This document shows, piece after piece, positions 48,955-57,399 of a stretch of 64,000 nucleotides of DNA. Below the pieces are notes generated by a model. That model ran no database searches, was not told the origin of the DNA, and saw only the letters and a list, made by a program, of their open reading frames with translations. Numbering within the stretch: the first letter of the stretch is position 1; every line of letters begins with the position of its first letter. Origin of the DNA: Flavobacteriales bacterium (lineage in GTDB: Bacteria; Bacteroidota; Bacteroidia; Flavobacteriales_D; Sanyastnellaceae); the NCBI GenBank assembly GCA_018402085.1, contig JAGYJM010000002.1:1798001-1862000 (forward strand). The letters are read 5' to 3'. Made by a program: the position numbers and the translations under genes.

Positions 48955-50760
48955 ATGATCACACTTACTGACGAACAGCAACAGATCATCTCTACTAGCG
49001 GAGACCTGAAAGTCAATGCCGTTGCGGGTTCAGGAAAAACCAGCACGATGATTGCTTACGCAGCTTCACTGCCGGCCTCTACCCGAATCTTGTACCTCGC
49101 CTTCAATCGCTCAGTAAAGATGGAAGCGGCCGAACGATTCAAGTCTGAGCGGCTTAAAAATGTACGCGTAGAAACGGCACATTCGCTCGCTTACCGAAGG
49201 GTGGTTCACTACCATGGCTACAAAGTGCGTACAACCGGTTACAAATCTCACGAACTGGTTCCACTCCTGGGTATTCGTGCCGGAAGCGAACCTTTGCTTG
49301 AATACATCCTGGCCAATCACATCATGCGTCTCGTGGCTATGTTCTGCAACAGCACCGCCAATGAGGTCAATGAGCTCGATTACTTGTCGACCATCGCAGA
49401 CGAACAAAGCCGCACTTTTGCTTCACAGCATCGCGGAACCATCTACCAGTTAGCGCGCATCTTTCTGGCAAAAATGAACGCCGGTGACATCGAAATCACC
49501 CATGATTTTTACCTGAAGAAATTCCAACTCAGTCGTCCGCAACTACCTTTTGATGTCATCTTGTTTGATGAAGGTCAAGACGCTTCAGCTGTAATGCTCG
49601 ATATTTTCATGCAGCAATCTTGCACCAAAGTCATTGTGGGAGATACGCATCAGCAGATTTACGCTTGGCGATTCGCAGTCAATTCGCTTCAAAAGACAAG
49701 CTTCCCTACCCTCCACCTTTCGCGCAGTTTTCGCTTTGGCACTGAAGTTGCCTCGTTAGCTAAGCACGTACTGGGATGGAAAAAACACATTCAAAAAGAG
49801 ACGGAGGTGCTCGTTGAAGGCGTTGCCAACCATGATAATCAAGCTGTTTCTTCACGTGCAACTATCGCACGCACCAATCTCGGATTGTTGCTGCGAGCCA
49901 TAGACTTCATTGAGAAACACCCCAGAAAGAAGCTCTGGTTTGAAGGCAATGTTCACAGCTACACTTATGCCGATGAAGGTGCCTCGCTTTACGATATTCT
50001 TAACCTTTACAATGAAGAATTCAGAAGAATTCGCGACCCGCTGATCAAAAACATGAAAAGTCTCGAAGATCTTGAAGAGTACATTGACAAAACCGGCGAC
50101 GTGCAGCTCAGCATGATGCTCGAAATCGTCACTGAATACGGTAACCGCATTCCGGGCCTGATCAGGCAACTAAAGGATCAGCAGGTGACGCCTGACGACA
50201 GAGACACGGCAGATCGAATCTTTTCGACGGTTCATCGCTGCAAAGGAATGGAATACGACGACGTTTACCTTGTGAACGACTTCATGACAGAAGAACGCTT
50301 GTTGGACACCATTGAAGAATACGGCGAGACCAATATTGACCGAGAGCGACTCAATGAAGAAATCAACCTTGTTTACGTTGCAGTGACGCGGGCGCGCAAG
50401 AAACTGCGGGTTCCGGCTGAGTTTCTTCCCGAGGGCTTTAAAGGCGGAGATGTGATCGTTCCCTACGGAAAGCCACGTGAAGGCATAGATATTAACATGA
50501 AAGGTATACCTGAGCACCGCGCAAAAGCGCGGGATGAAAAGACGTCAGATCCATCAGACTGGCTCACCGAAAAACGCAGGAAACACCCGGGTGCCTATCG
50601 AAAATGGACCGATGAACAAGACCTCGACCTCACCCTTAAATTCTGTGAAGGATGGCCGGTTGATCAACTTGCCCGGCACTTTGAACGAACGCCAGGTGCC
50701 ATCAGAAGTCGGATTCAGAAACTCGAGCTGCAAGAGCTGTACGGAATATCGCTATCCTGA
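48955..50760 (+). CDS. UvrD/Rep-family ATP-dependent DNA helicase (Fbh1-like)
   Basis: 601 residues, short for the family. Q-motif LTDEQQQII; Walker A AVAGSGKTS at about 23-30; motif Ia LYLAFNRSVKMEA; motif II LFDEGQDAS near 204; GDTHQQIYAWRFAVNSL (motif III) near 227; SRSFRFG (motif IV); motif VI NLVYVAVTRARKKL near 470. This resembles the Fbh1-like superfamily 1 group. After the helicase core comes a C-terminal Myb/SANT-like segment (about 545-595, RKWTDEQDLDLTLKFCEGWPVDQLARHFERTPGAIRSRIQKL), which is unusual in helicases and could aid DNA binding. An ATCC+hairpin element at 50517-50536 codes for RAKARDE in the linker between the two. Probable role in recombination or repair. Confidence 0.9.
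   Translation: MITLTDEQQQIISTSGDLKVNAVAGSGKTSTMIAYAASLPASTRILYLAFNRSVKMEAAERFKSERLKNVRVETAHSLAYRRVVHYHGYKVRTTGYKSHELVPLLGIRAGSEPLLEYILANHIMRLVAMFCNSTANEVNELDYLSTIADEQSRTFASQHRGTIYQLARIFLAKMNAGDIEITHDFYLKKFQLSRPQLPFDVILFDEGQDASAVMLDIFMQQSCTKVIVGDTHQQIYAWRFAVNSLQKTSFPTLHLSRSFRFGTEVASLAKHVLGWKKHIQKETEVLVEGVANHDNQAVSSRATIARTNLGLLLRAIDFIEKHPRKKLWFEGNVHSYTYADEGASLYDILNLYNEEFRRIRDPLIKNMKSLEDLEEYIDKTGDVQLSMMLEIVTEYGNRIPGLIRQLKDQQVTPDDRDTADRIFSTVHRCKGMEYDDVYLVNDFMTEERLLDTIEEYGETNIDRERLNEEINLVYVAVTRARKKLRVPAEFLPEGFKGGDVIVPYGKPREGIDINMKGIPEHRAKARDEKTSDPSDWLTEKRRKHPGAYRKWTDEQDLDLTLKFCEGWPVDQLARHFERTPGAIRSRIQKLELQELYGISLS
50517..50535 (-). repeat. ATCC + GCGC hairpin element inside the helicase gene
   Basis: On the minus strand: ATCC then CCGCGC-TTTT-GCGCGG, the same stem as at 52581. 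In the plus-strand gene it encodes RAKARD, at the junction of the helicase core and the Myb-like tail. Confidence 0.5.
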
Positions 50761-50802
50761 AGCAACGCTTGGAAAGCGCCTCACAATCTCGACCTTTGCC
50801 TC

Positions 50803-51786
50803 ATGGAATACAGAAGACTTGGTAAAAGCGGACTACAAGTCAGCGAACTGTCGTTCGGAAGTTGGGTGACTTTTGGAAACCAAATCGACACAGGCACTTC
50901 GGAACGGCTAATGGACATTGCGTACGATGCAGGCGTCAACTTCTTTGACAATGCCGAAATCTATGCCTCGGGGAAAAGCGAGGAGGTCATGGGCGAAATC
51001 CTGAAAAAGAAAGACTGGCCGCGTGACACGTATTGCGTCTCCAGCAAAGTCTTTTTTGGCGCCGGCGGGAAACTCCCTACTCAACGCGGACTTCATCGGA
51101 AGCATGTCGTGGAAGCTTGTGAGGCTGCCCTTCGCAGGCTTCGGGTAGACTACCTTGACCTTTACTTTTGTCACCGTCCGGATAAAGAAACACCAATTGA
51201 GGAAACCGTCTGGACCATGCACAACCTCATCCAACAAGGTAAAATCCTGTATTGGGGTACATCCGAATGGAGTGCACAGGAAATCATGGAAGCTCATCTT
51301 TTCGCTGAGCGGCATCACCTGATCGGCCCCTCAATGGAGCAGCCGCAGTACAATATGCTCGTCAGGCGAAAAGTTGAAGTGGAGTTTAGTCAGATTTACA
51401 AAACGGTCGGATTGGGCACCACGATCTGGAGCCCGCTGGCCTCAGGCATTCTTACCGGCAAGTACAATGACAAACCGGATGAGGAGGTGCGCCTTAAACG
51501 GGAAGAACTCTCCTGGCTGGCAGAACGAATGCTCACACAAGAAAATCTCGAAAAAGTGCAGAAACTGGGGCAGGTAGCAGCAGATATTGGAATCACCCTA
51601 CCTGTACTGGCAATCGCATGGACCCTTAAAAATGAACAGGTCAGCACGGCAATACTCGGCGCTACCCAAACCCATCAACTGGAAGAAAACCTTACGGCCT
51701 CTGAGGCCAAAGCACAGCTTACACACGATGTAATGGCACAAATCGAAACCATTCTCGGCAACAGACCAAATCCCCCTGCTTTCTGA
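50803..51786 (+). CDS. Aldo/keto reductase (potassium-channel beta-subunit-like)
   Basis: 327 residues, TIM-barrel NADPH-dependent oxidoreductase. Catalytic tetrad: Asp49 and Tyr54 ([11 protein letters not shown]), Lys82 (VSSKVFFG), His124 (LYFCHRPD). The N-terminal [21 protein letters not shown], the cofactor-binding [13 protein letters not shown] and [12 protein letters not shown] segments match the Kv-beta/YghZ subgroup. It reduces aldehydes or ketones in the cytoplasm; the substrate is not known. It ends 2 bp before trmD, so they are co-transcribed. The preceding helicase stops 42 bp upstream. Confidence 0.92.
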   Translation: MEYRRLGKSGLQVSELSFGSWVTFGNQIDTGTSERLMDIAYDAGVNFFDNAEIYASGKSEEVMGEILKKKDWPRDTYCVSSKVFFGAGGKLPTQRGLHRKHVVEACEAALRRLRVDYLDLYFCHRPDKETPIEETVWTMHNLIQQGKILYWGTSEWSAQEIMEAHLFAERHHLIGPSMEQPQYNMLVRRKVEVEFSQIYKTVGLGTTIWSPLASGILTGKYNDKPDEEVRLKREELSWLAERMLTQENLEKVQKLGQVAADIGITLPVLAIAWTLKNEQVSTAILGATQTHQLEENLTASEAKAQLTHDVMAQIETILGNRPNPPAF

Positions 51787-51788
51787 CC

Positions 51789-52472
51789 ATGCGTATAGAT
51801 ATCCTCACCCTGCTGCCCCAACTGCTTGAGAGCCCCTTTGCCGATAGCATCCTTAAACGAGCCATTGACAAGGGGCTCGTTGAAGTGGGCATTCACGATA
51901 TCCGAAATTGGTCAACAGATAAACATAAAAAGGCTGACGATTATGCCTTTGGTGGTGGTGCCGGAATGGTCATGCAAATTCAGCCCATACATGATTGCAT
52001 TAAGTCACTGAAGTCAGAACGCACCTATGACGAAGTCATTTACGTCACCCCGGATGGAGAAACGCTGAACCAACGGATGGCCAATGAACTCTCGATGAAA
52101 AAAAACCTCATCATTTTATGTGGACATTATAAAGGTGTTGATCAGCGGGTGAGGGATCACCTCATTACAAGAGAAGTATCGATCGGAGACTTTGTCTTAA
52201 GTGGTGGCGAACTGGCTGCTGCGGTAATCGCCGATAGTGTAATTCGTCTATTACCGGGGGTACTCAATGATGAGACAAGTGCACTGAGTGACTCCTTTCA
52301 AGACAATCTTCTTGCTCCTCCGGTCTACACAAGACCTGCAGACTACCACGGCTGGAAGGTTCCGGATATTCTCACCAGCGGAAATCTCAGAATGATTGAC
52401 GAGTGGAGGCTGGAGGAATCTATTCGACGCACCCGTGAACGACGGCCTGATCTTCTCAGCGATGAAGACTGA
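51789..52472 (+). CDS. trmD: tRNA (guanine-37-N1) methyltransferase
   Basis: 227 residues, SPOUT-fold enzyme that methylates G37 of tRNAs to prevent frameshifting. It starts [26 protein letters not shown]. AdoMet/knot segments: [19 protein letters not shown] and [14 protein letters not shown]; tRNA-binding part [13 protein letters not shown] and [16 protein letters not shown]. It lies 250 bp before rplS in the usual trmD-rplS order, though rpsP and rimM are absent and an aldo/keto reductase takes the upstream place. Confidence 0.96.
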   Translation: MRIDILTLLPQLLESPFADSILKRAIDKGLVEVGIHDIRNWSTDKHKKADDYAFGGGAGMVMQIQPIHDCIKSLKSERTYDEVIYVTPDGETLNQRMANELSMKKNLIILCGHYKGVDQRVRDHLITREVSIGDFVLSGGELAAAVIADSVIRLLPGVLNDETSALSDSFQDNLLAPPVYTRPADYHGWKVPDILTSGNLRMIDEWRLEESIRRTRERRPDLLSDED

Positions 52473-52580
52473 GTCATAAAAAAAGTACCGCCAACTTTGA
52501 CGCTCACTTGCAATTAAGGAAGCTCAAGATCACGGATCAACCACGCTAATCAACTGATCCATATAACAGTACCCCACTTG

Positions 52581-52600
52581 CATCCCGCGCTTTTGCGCGG
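52581..52600 (+). repeat. ATCC + GCGC hairpin element, trmD-rplS gap
   Basis: CATCC then CCGCGC-TTTT-GCGCGG (52585-52590 with 52595-52600), followed by TG and seven A, like the copy at 4975. It lies in the 250-bp gap between trmD and rplS, upstream of the probable rplS promoter. Nothing else in the gap is recognised. Confidence 0.6.
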
Positions 52601-52722
52601 TGAAAAAAAGCTTGAGGAAAACGCGTTCCTAAATCTTTCAATTTTTAGCATTGCACCCCCTTCTAATTCATTTCTAATTCGTAATATTGCACTTCGTTTC
52701 TGAACGCTTAAGGAACAGCGCT

Positions 52723-53076
52723 ATGGATAAGATCAAAGAAATCGCTAGTAAATTAGTTGCAACGCCCGAATGGCCCGACTTTAAAGCGGGCGACACCATC
52801 ACGGTCAGCTACAAGATTAAAGAGGGGAACAAAGAGCGTATTCAGCAGTTCCAGGGGGTTGTGATTCAACGTCGCGGCTCAGGCACCACGGAAACGTTTA
52901 CAATCCGTAAAATCGCCAGCGGCGTTGGAGTCGAGCGTATTTTTCCCATCACCTCGCCTTTTATCGAGAGCATTCAAGTGAACAAACGTGGCAAAGTGCG
53001 TCGTGCACGCATCTTCTACTTACGAGGGCTCACCGGTAAAGCGGCTCGAATTAAAGAGAAAAAGACTTTCAGATAA
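52723..53076 (+). CDS. rplS: 50S ribosomal protein L19
   Basis: 117 residues from [20 protein letters not shown]; 12 codons upstream are open but are not L19-like. It contains the family core [35 protein letters not shown] and [36 protein letters not shown]. It sits at the 30S-50S interface. A strong terminator follows at 53096-53124. Confidence 0.97.
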   Translation: MDKIKEIASKLVATPEWPDFKAGDTITVSYKIKEGNKERIQQFQGVVIQRRGSGTTETFTIRKIASGVGVERIFPITSPFIESIQVNKRGKVRRARIFYLRGLTGKAARIKEKKTFR

Positions 53077-53095
53077 GCGCAAAGCTTTCATTGAA

Positions 53096-53124
53096 AATCC
53101 CGACTCAGGTCGGGATTTTTTTTT
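53096..53124 (+). terminator. Rho-independent terminator of rplS
   Basis: ATCCCGAC (53097-53104), 4-nt loop, GTCGGGAT (53109-53116), then a run of nine T in total. Confidence 0.93.
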
Positions 53125-53216
53125 GCCCCTACTTTTCTGTGTCACCCGGCAGACAGGTCTTGCGGATTGATTCGAACGTAAAGAATTTGTTATTTATAAG
53201 TCTCTCACTCACAGGC

Positions 53217-53248
53217 TTTCAAGCGCATAGATTTTTTATCTACCTTTC
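53217..53248 (+). promoter_or_regulatory. Candidate promoter of the giant gene at 53276
   Basis: TTTC (53217-53220), 20-bp spacer, TACCTTTC (53241-53248): each hexamer-like element matches the Bacteroidota TTTG / TAnnTTTG consensus except for the final base, with a standard spacing. It would give a leader of about 20 nt to the TTG start. Confidence 0.35.
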
Positions 53249-53275
53249 AGGCACCTTACCAAACTTGACCTAACC

Positions 53276-56200
53276 TTGAGATCACTCATTATTGCCTCGC
53301 TGATCATGGTATGTGCTACCGCACACGCCCAGATAGACTGCTACCAACCAGGTAACGGTGCGTTTGTCAGGTCAGTTATTGGTCATCCTTGGGACACTTT
53401 CGGAATAGAAGCATTTGCCAACGTAAATGCTATGGACTCTGTCTACGGAGAAGGCAACTGGTCTGACCTTCGTTATGAGACCCTCGAAATCAATGCCCTG
53501 CTGAACGATCACGACTTCATTTACCTCGAAGGTGGTGACGACAACGCACAAGAGCTCGCTACTTTTTTGAACAACAACCTACCGGCGATCGAGAACTGGG
53601 TGTTCAACGGTGGTCGATTGGTCATCAATGCCGCTCCCAACGAAGGAGGCAACATCAACTGTGGTTTCGGTGGTATCACGCTGCTCTATGACAACAGCTC
53701 CACACTCAACACCGATGGCGAACCGGTTGACCCGGCCCACCCGATGTTCACCGATATCACCACCAATAACTTCAATGGCAATTACCTCGGACACGGTGTT
53801 TTTGAGGAGCCCGCGACCATTCCCCTCCTGCAATCAAATGAAGCACCCGCTGAGGTGATGCTTTGCGAACTCGACTGGGGTGCCGGAAAGGTGCTATTCG
53901 GAGGCTTGACCGTTCCCTGGTTTGAAACGGATGACAGTATCTGGGGGCCGCAACCTGATCTCTATCAGCTTGTACTCAATATGGTACAATATGGAGCCAC
54001 CGGAGATCAAGATTGTCCGCCTGACTGTCTCGGCATTCTCGGAGGCACTGCCTTTTTAGATGATTGTGGAAATTGTGTTGGTGAAGGCACCGGGCTTGAA
54101 CCCTGTATTCTTGGCTGCATCGATTCGGCCGCTTGCAACTTCGACCCGGAAGCTACAGATGATGACGGCTCATGCATTTTTGAGGTCGACTGCCTCGGAC
54201 AGTGCGGTGGTGAAGCGATTCTCGATGAATGTGGTAATTGCTATGACCCCACTATAGATGGTATTGAGTCACAAGAATTTTTCTTCACTTCGGCAGTGCA
54301 GTTGTTTGAAGTTCCGCAAGGAGTTGACACACTTGAAGTTGAAGTGTTTGGCGCTCAAGGTGGTCTTTCAACAGGATGTGGAGGTATCAATGATACACAG
54401 AATGACGGAGGGCTTGGTGGTTTCGCCGAAGGTAGTTTCGAGGTGGTTGCCGGTCAGGTGATTTACTTATATGTCGGCGGCCAGGGCAGTATCAACGGTA
54501 TTCCAGGATGGAATGGCGGTGGTACAGGCGGTCAATATGGTGGTGGCGGTGGTGGCTCATCTGATATTCGCACACAACTGGGCTTTCTGGGCACTCGTCT
54601 CATTGTTGCCGGTGGTGGTGGAGGTGGTCAGTATGGCTGCGGCGCAGACTATGGGGCCGGTGGTGCCGGTGGTGGACTCAATGGTGAGGCCGGACAAGCA
54701 TTTGAAGGAGGTTTTGGCGGAGGCGGTGGTTCACAGGTGTCTGGCGGGGCGTCCGGAACAGCCCCCGGATCTAGCGGAGCGTTTGGCATTGGAGGCAGCA
54801 ATCCGCAAGAGCATGTCGCCGGAGGCGGTGGCGGTTGGTACGGCGGTGGAGCTGCTTTTCAAGCCGGCGGCGGAGGTGGATCTTCGTACATCGGTGGTGT
54901 GTTCAATGCGGCAACGCAGCCCGCTGTTCACGAAGGCAATGGCTTAATCCGCATTACCTATCGTGTAGAACAGCCTGAATGCGAACCTGATTGCAATGGT
55001 GTATTGAATGGAGGTGCTTACATTGATGAATGTGGTGAATGCGTAGAAGGTGACACCGGTCTTGATCCCTGTATTCCGGGCTGTACAGATCCGCTTGCAT
55101 GTAATTACGTCGCAGAAGCGACGGATGAAGATGGCTCTTGTGCCTACGATTTTGATTGCAATGGCGTCTGTGGTGGCTTATTCATCACTGATGATTGCGG
55201 CACTTGCTATGATCCTGCGGGCGAAATTCCATTCTGCGAAGAAGGGTGTGACGGTGTGTTCTATGACAACCCTGCGAATGTGCCGGTCATCGACTGTTTC
55301 GGTGTTTGCGGTGGTGGCGCAGAACTGGATGAATGTGGTGTTTGCGATGGTGATAATACTTCATGCCTTGATTGTGCCGGAGAAATCAATGGCCCCAATA
55401 TCGAGGACGCATGCGGCAATTGTTACGACCCTGCAGACTTCCCCCTTGATTCAGCCGTTTTTGAGTTTACCGGTGGCTTCCAGGTTTTTGAAGTGCCGGA
55501 AAATGCCTTTTCAGTGACCCTCAGAGCCTGGGGAGCGCAAGGTGGCAATTCAAATTCATGTGTTCAGGGAGAAGTATTCCAGGAAGACGGTGGACTCGGC
55601 GGCTTTGCTGAGGGAGACCTCTCTGTTCTGCCTGGTCAGCAACTCTATGTTTATGCAGGCGGCAAAGGAGCCCAGGGCGGCGCCGGCGGCTGGAATGGAG
55701 GCGGCTCAGGAGGCTTCAACGGTGGAGGGGGCGGTGGTGCATCAGATGTACGAACGAGTTTAGGAAATTTAGCTGCCCGCGTCATTGTAGCCGGCGGCGG
55801 CGGTGCAGGCAATACAGGATGTCCGGATGCCGGTTCCGGAGGTGCAGGCGGCGGTCTCATGGGTGAAGCTGGTATTGCATTCAACGGAAATACTCCCGGA
55901 AGCGGAGGTACACAAGTTTCAGGTGGTGCCGCAGGCACAGTACCCGGCCAGCCGGGTGGCTTTGGCAACGGAGGTGGTGTGTTTGCCAGCAATGTCTCAG
56001 GCGGAGGCGGAGGCTGGTACGGCGGTGGTGCTGCAACTTCTGCCGGCGGAGGCGGCGGTAGTTCATACATTGCGCTCCTCACAAATGCACAAACCGAACC
56101 GGGTGTTCAAACAGGAAATGGCGAGGTCAGAATCTACTGGCGAGAAGTTCCGCCTTGTCAATTTGGTTGTACAGATGAAAACGCAAGCAATTACGATCCG

Positions 56201-57301
56201 GCAGCAACCAATGATGACGGAACCTGCGAATACATTGGATGTACCGATGAGACTGCAGTCAATTTCGATCCATTTGCCCTTGAAGACGATGGTTCTTGCC
56301 TCTTTGGAGGGTGCACCAACCCCGATGCTGAAAACTTTGATCCGGAAGCAGATGTAGACGATGGCACGTGTATCGTTCTTGGCTGTGTTGATCCTGCTGC
56401 GAGCAACTACGACCCTATGGCTACCGATGACGACGGTAGTTGTATTTATCTCGGATGCACAGATCCTGAAGCCGCTAATTATGACGCACAGGCAAATGAA
56501 GAAGACGGATCCTGTCTCTATGAAGGTTGTACCAATCCTGCCGCTTTGAACTATGACCCTGATGCAGATATTGATGATGGATCCTGCATTATTGAAGGGT
56601 GTACCAATCCTGAAGCCGAAAACTTCAATCCGCAAGCTAATCTGGATGATGGTAGCTGCATCGTATTCGGTTGCACCAATCCGGAAGCATTAAATTACAA
56701 CCCCTTGGCTACAGATGATGACGGAAGCTGTGAAGTTGAGGGATGTACGGCTGAATTTGCATCGAATTATAATCCTGAAGCCACCATTGATGATGGTTCA
56801 TGCACCTGTGATATCCTCGGTTGTACAGATCCGGCGGCTCTGAATTACCTGCCTCAGGCAACAGCCGACGATGGTTCTTGCATAGCAGAGATTCCGGGGT
56901 GCACGGATTCTAATGCGCCCAACTACGACGCAGAGGCCAACACCGATGATGGGAGTTGTGAACAGCCTGTTTGGGGATGTACAGACGCTGAGGCGTTCAA
57001 CTACAACCCGCTTGCCACACAGGATCACGGTGGATGCATTCCCCTTCAGCCCGGCTGTTTTGACACGAATGCGCTAAACTATTCACCGTACGCAAATACT
57101 GAAGACAACAGCTTATGTATTTATGAAACGCCCGGAGATGTATTCTGTGGTGAAGAGACTTACTGGGACGAAGAACTCCAGGAGTGCGTGGCTTTTAATG
57201 ATTGTCCGGCAGACCTGAACGATGACAACATCATCAACTCTGCAGACCTCTTAATCTTCCTTTCTTTCTACAGCCTCACCTGTGAGGTCATTGCTGACTG
57301 A
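53276..57301 (+). CDS. Giant secreted protein: GATase-like domain, two glycine-rich domains, 15 Cys repeats
   Basis: 1341 residues from a TTG start that gives a proper signal peptide (MRSLIIASLIMVCATAHAQ). Residues ~25-240 look like a class I GATase/ThuA-like alpha/beta domain (FIYLEGGDDNAQELATFL, GGRLVINAAPNEGG). Two Gly-rich domains of the ALK/Gly_rich type lie at ~335-565 and ~728-955, each opened by a beta segment (FEVPQGVDTLEVEVFGAQGG). CGG..DECGNCYDP linkers and single GCTD repeats lie between. Thirteen tandem GCTDPxAxNYxPxA-DDGSC repeats (~23 residues) follow at ~963-1285. The end CPADLNDDNIINSADLLIFL is dockerin-like; no canonical T9SS sorting domain. Adhesive or matrix-forming surface role inferred. 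Paralogous to the next gene, 98 bp downstream. Confidence 0.85.
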   Translation: MRSLIIASLIMVCATAHAQIDCYQPGNGAFVRSVIGHPWDTFGIEAFANVNAMDSVYGEGNWSDLRYETLEINALLNDHDFIYLEGGDDNAQELATFLNNNLPAIENWVFNGGRLVINAAPNEGGNINCGFGGITLLYDNSSTLNTDGEPVDPAHPMFTDITTNNFNGNYLGHGVFEEPATIPLLQSNEAPAEVMLCELDWGAGKVLFGGLTVPWFETDDSIWGPQPDLYQLVLNMVQYGATGDQDCPPDCLGILGGTAFLDDCGNCVGEGTGLEPCILGCIDSAACNFDPEATDDDGSCIFEVDCLGQCGGEAILDECGNCYDPTIDGIESQEFFFTSAVQLFEVPQGVDTLEVEVFGAQGGLSTGCGGINDTQNDGGLGGFAEGSFEVVAGQVIYLYVGGQGSINGIPGWNGGGTGGQYGGGGGGSSDIRTQLGFLGTRLIVAGGGGGGQYGCGADYGAGGAGGGLNGEAGQAFEGGFGGGGGSQVSGGASGTAPGSSGAFGIGGSNPQEHVAGGGGGWYGGGAAFQAGGGGGSSYIGGVFNAATQPAVHEGNGLIRITYRVEQPECEPDCNGVLNGGAYIDECGECVEGDTGLDPCIPGCTDPLACNYVAEATDEDGSCAYDFDCNGVCGGLFITDDCGTCYDPAGEIPFCEEGCDGVFYDNPANVPVIDCFGVCGGGAELDECGVCDGDNTSCLDCAGEINGPNIEDACGNCYDPADFPLDSAVFEFTGGFQVFEVPENAFSVTLRAWGAQGGNSNSCVQGEVFQEDGGLGGFAEGDLSVLPGQQLYVYAGGKGAQGGAGGWNGGGSGGFNGGGGGGASDVRTSLGNLAARVIVAGGGGAGNTGCPDAGSGGAGGGLMGEAGIAFNGNTPGSGGTQVSGGAAGTVPGQPGGFGNGGGVFASNVSGGGGGWYGGGAATSAGGGGGSSYIALLTNAQTEPGVQTGNGEVRIYWREVPPCQFGCTDENASNYDPAATNDDGTCEYIGCTDETAVNFDPFALEDDGSCLFGGCTNPDAENFDPEADVDDGTCIVLGCVDPAASNYDPMATDDDGSCIYLGCTDPEAANYDAQANEEDGSCLYEGCTNPAALNYDPDADIDDGSCIIEGCTNPEAENFNPQANLDDGSCIVFGCTNPEALNYNPLATDDDGSCEVEGCTAEFASNYNPEATIDDGSCTCDILGCTDPAALNYLPQATADDGSCIAEIPGCTDSNAPNYDAEANTDDGSCEQPVWGCTDAEAFNYNPLATQDHGGCIPLQPGCFDTNALNYSPYANTEDNSLCIYETPGDVFCGEETYWDEELQECVAFNDCPADLNDDNIINSADLLIFLSFYSLTCEVIAD

Positions 57302-57399
57302 ACCAAAATGAAATATCAACATCATAACAATTGAATTTAACCCTATAGCTACTAGACTAAACTCAACCCTACCTGCTTTGTAATCTAACCTCTACCAAA

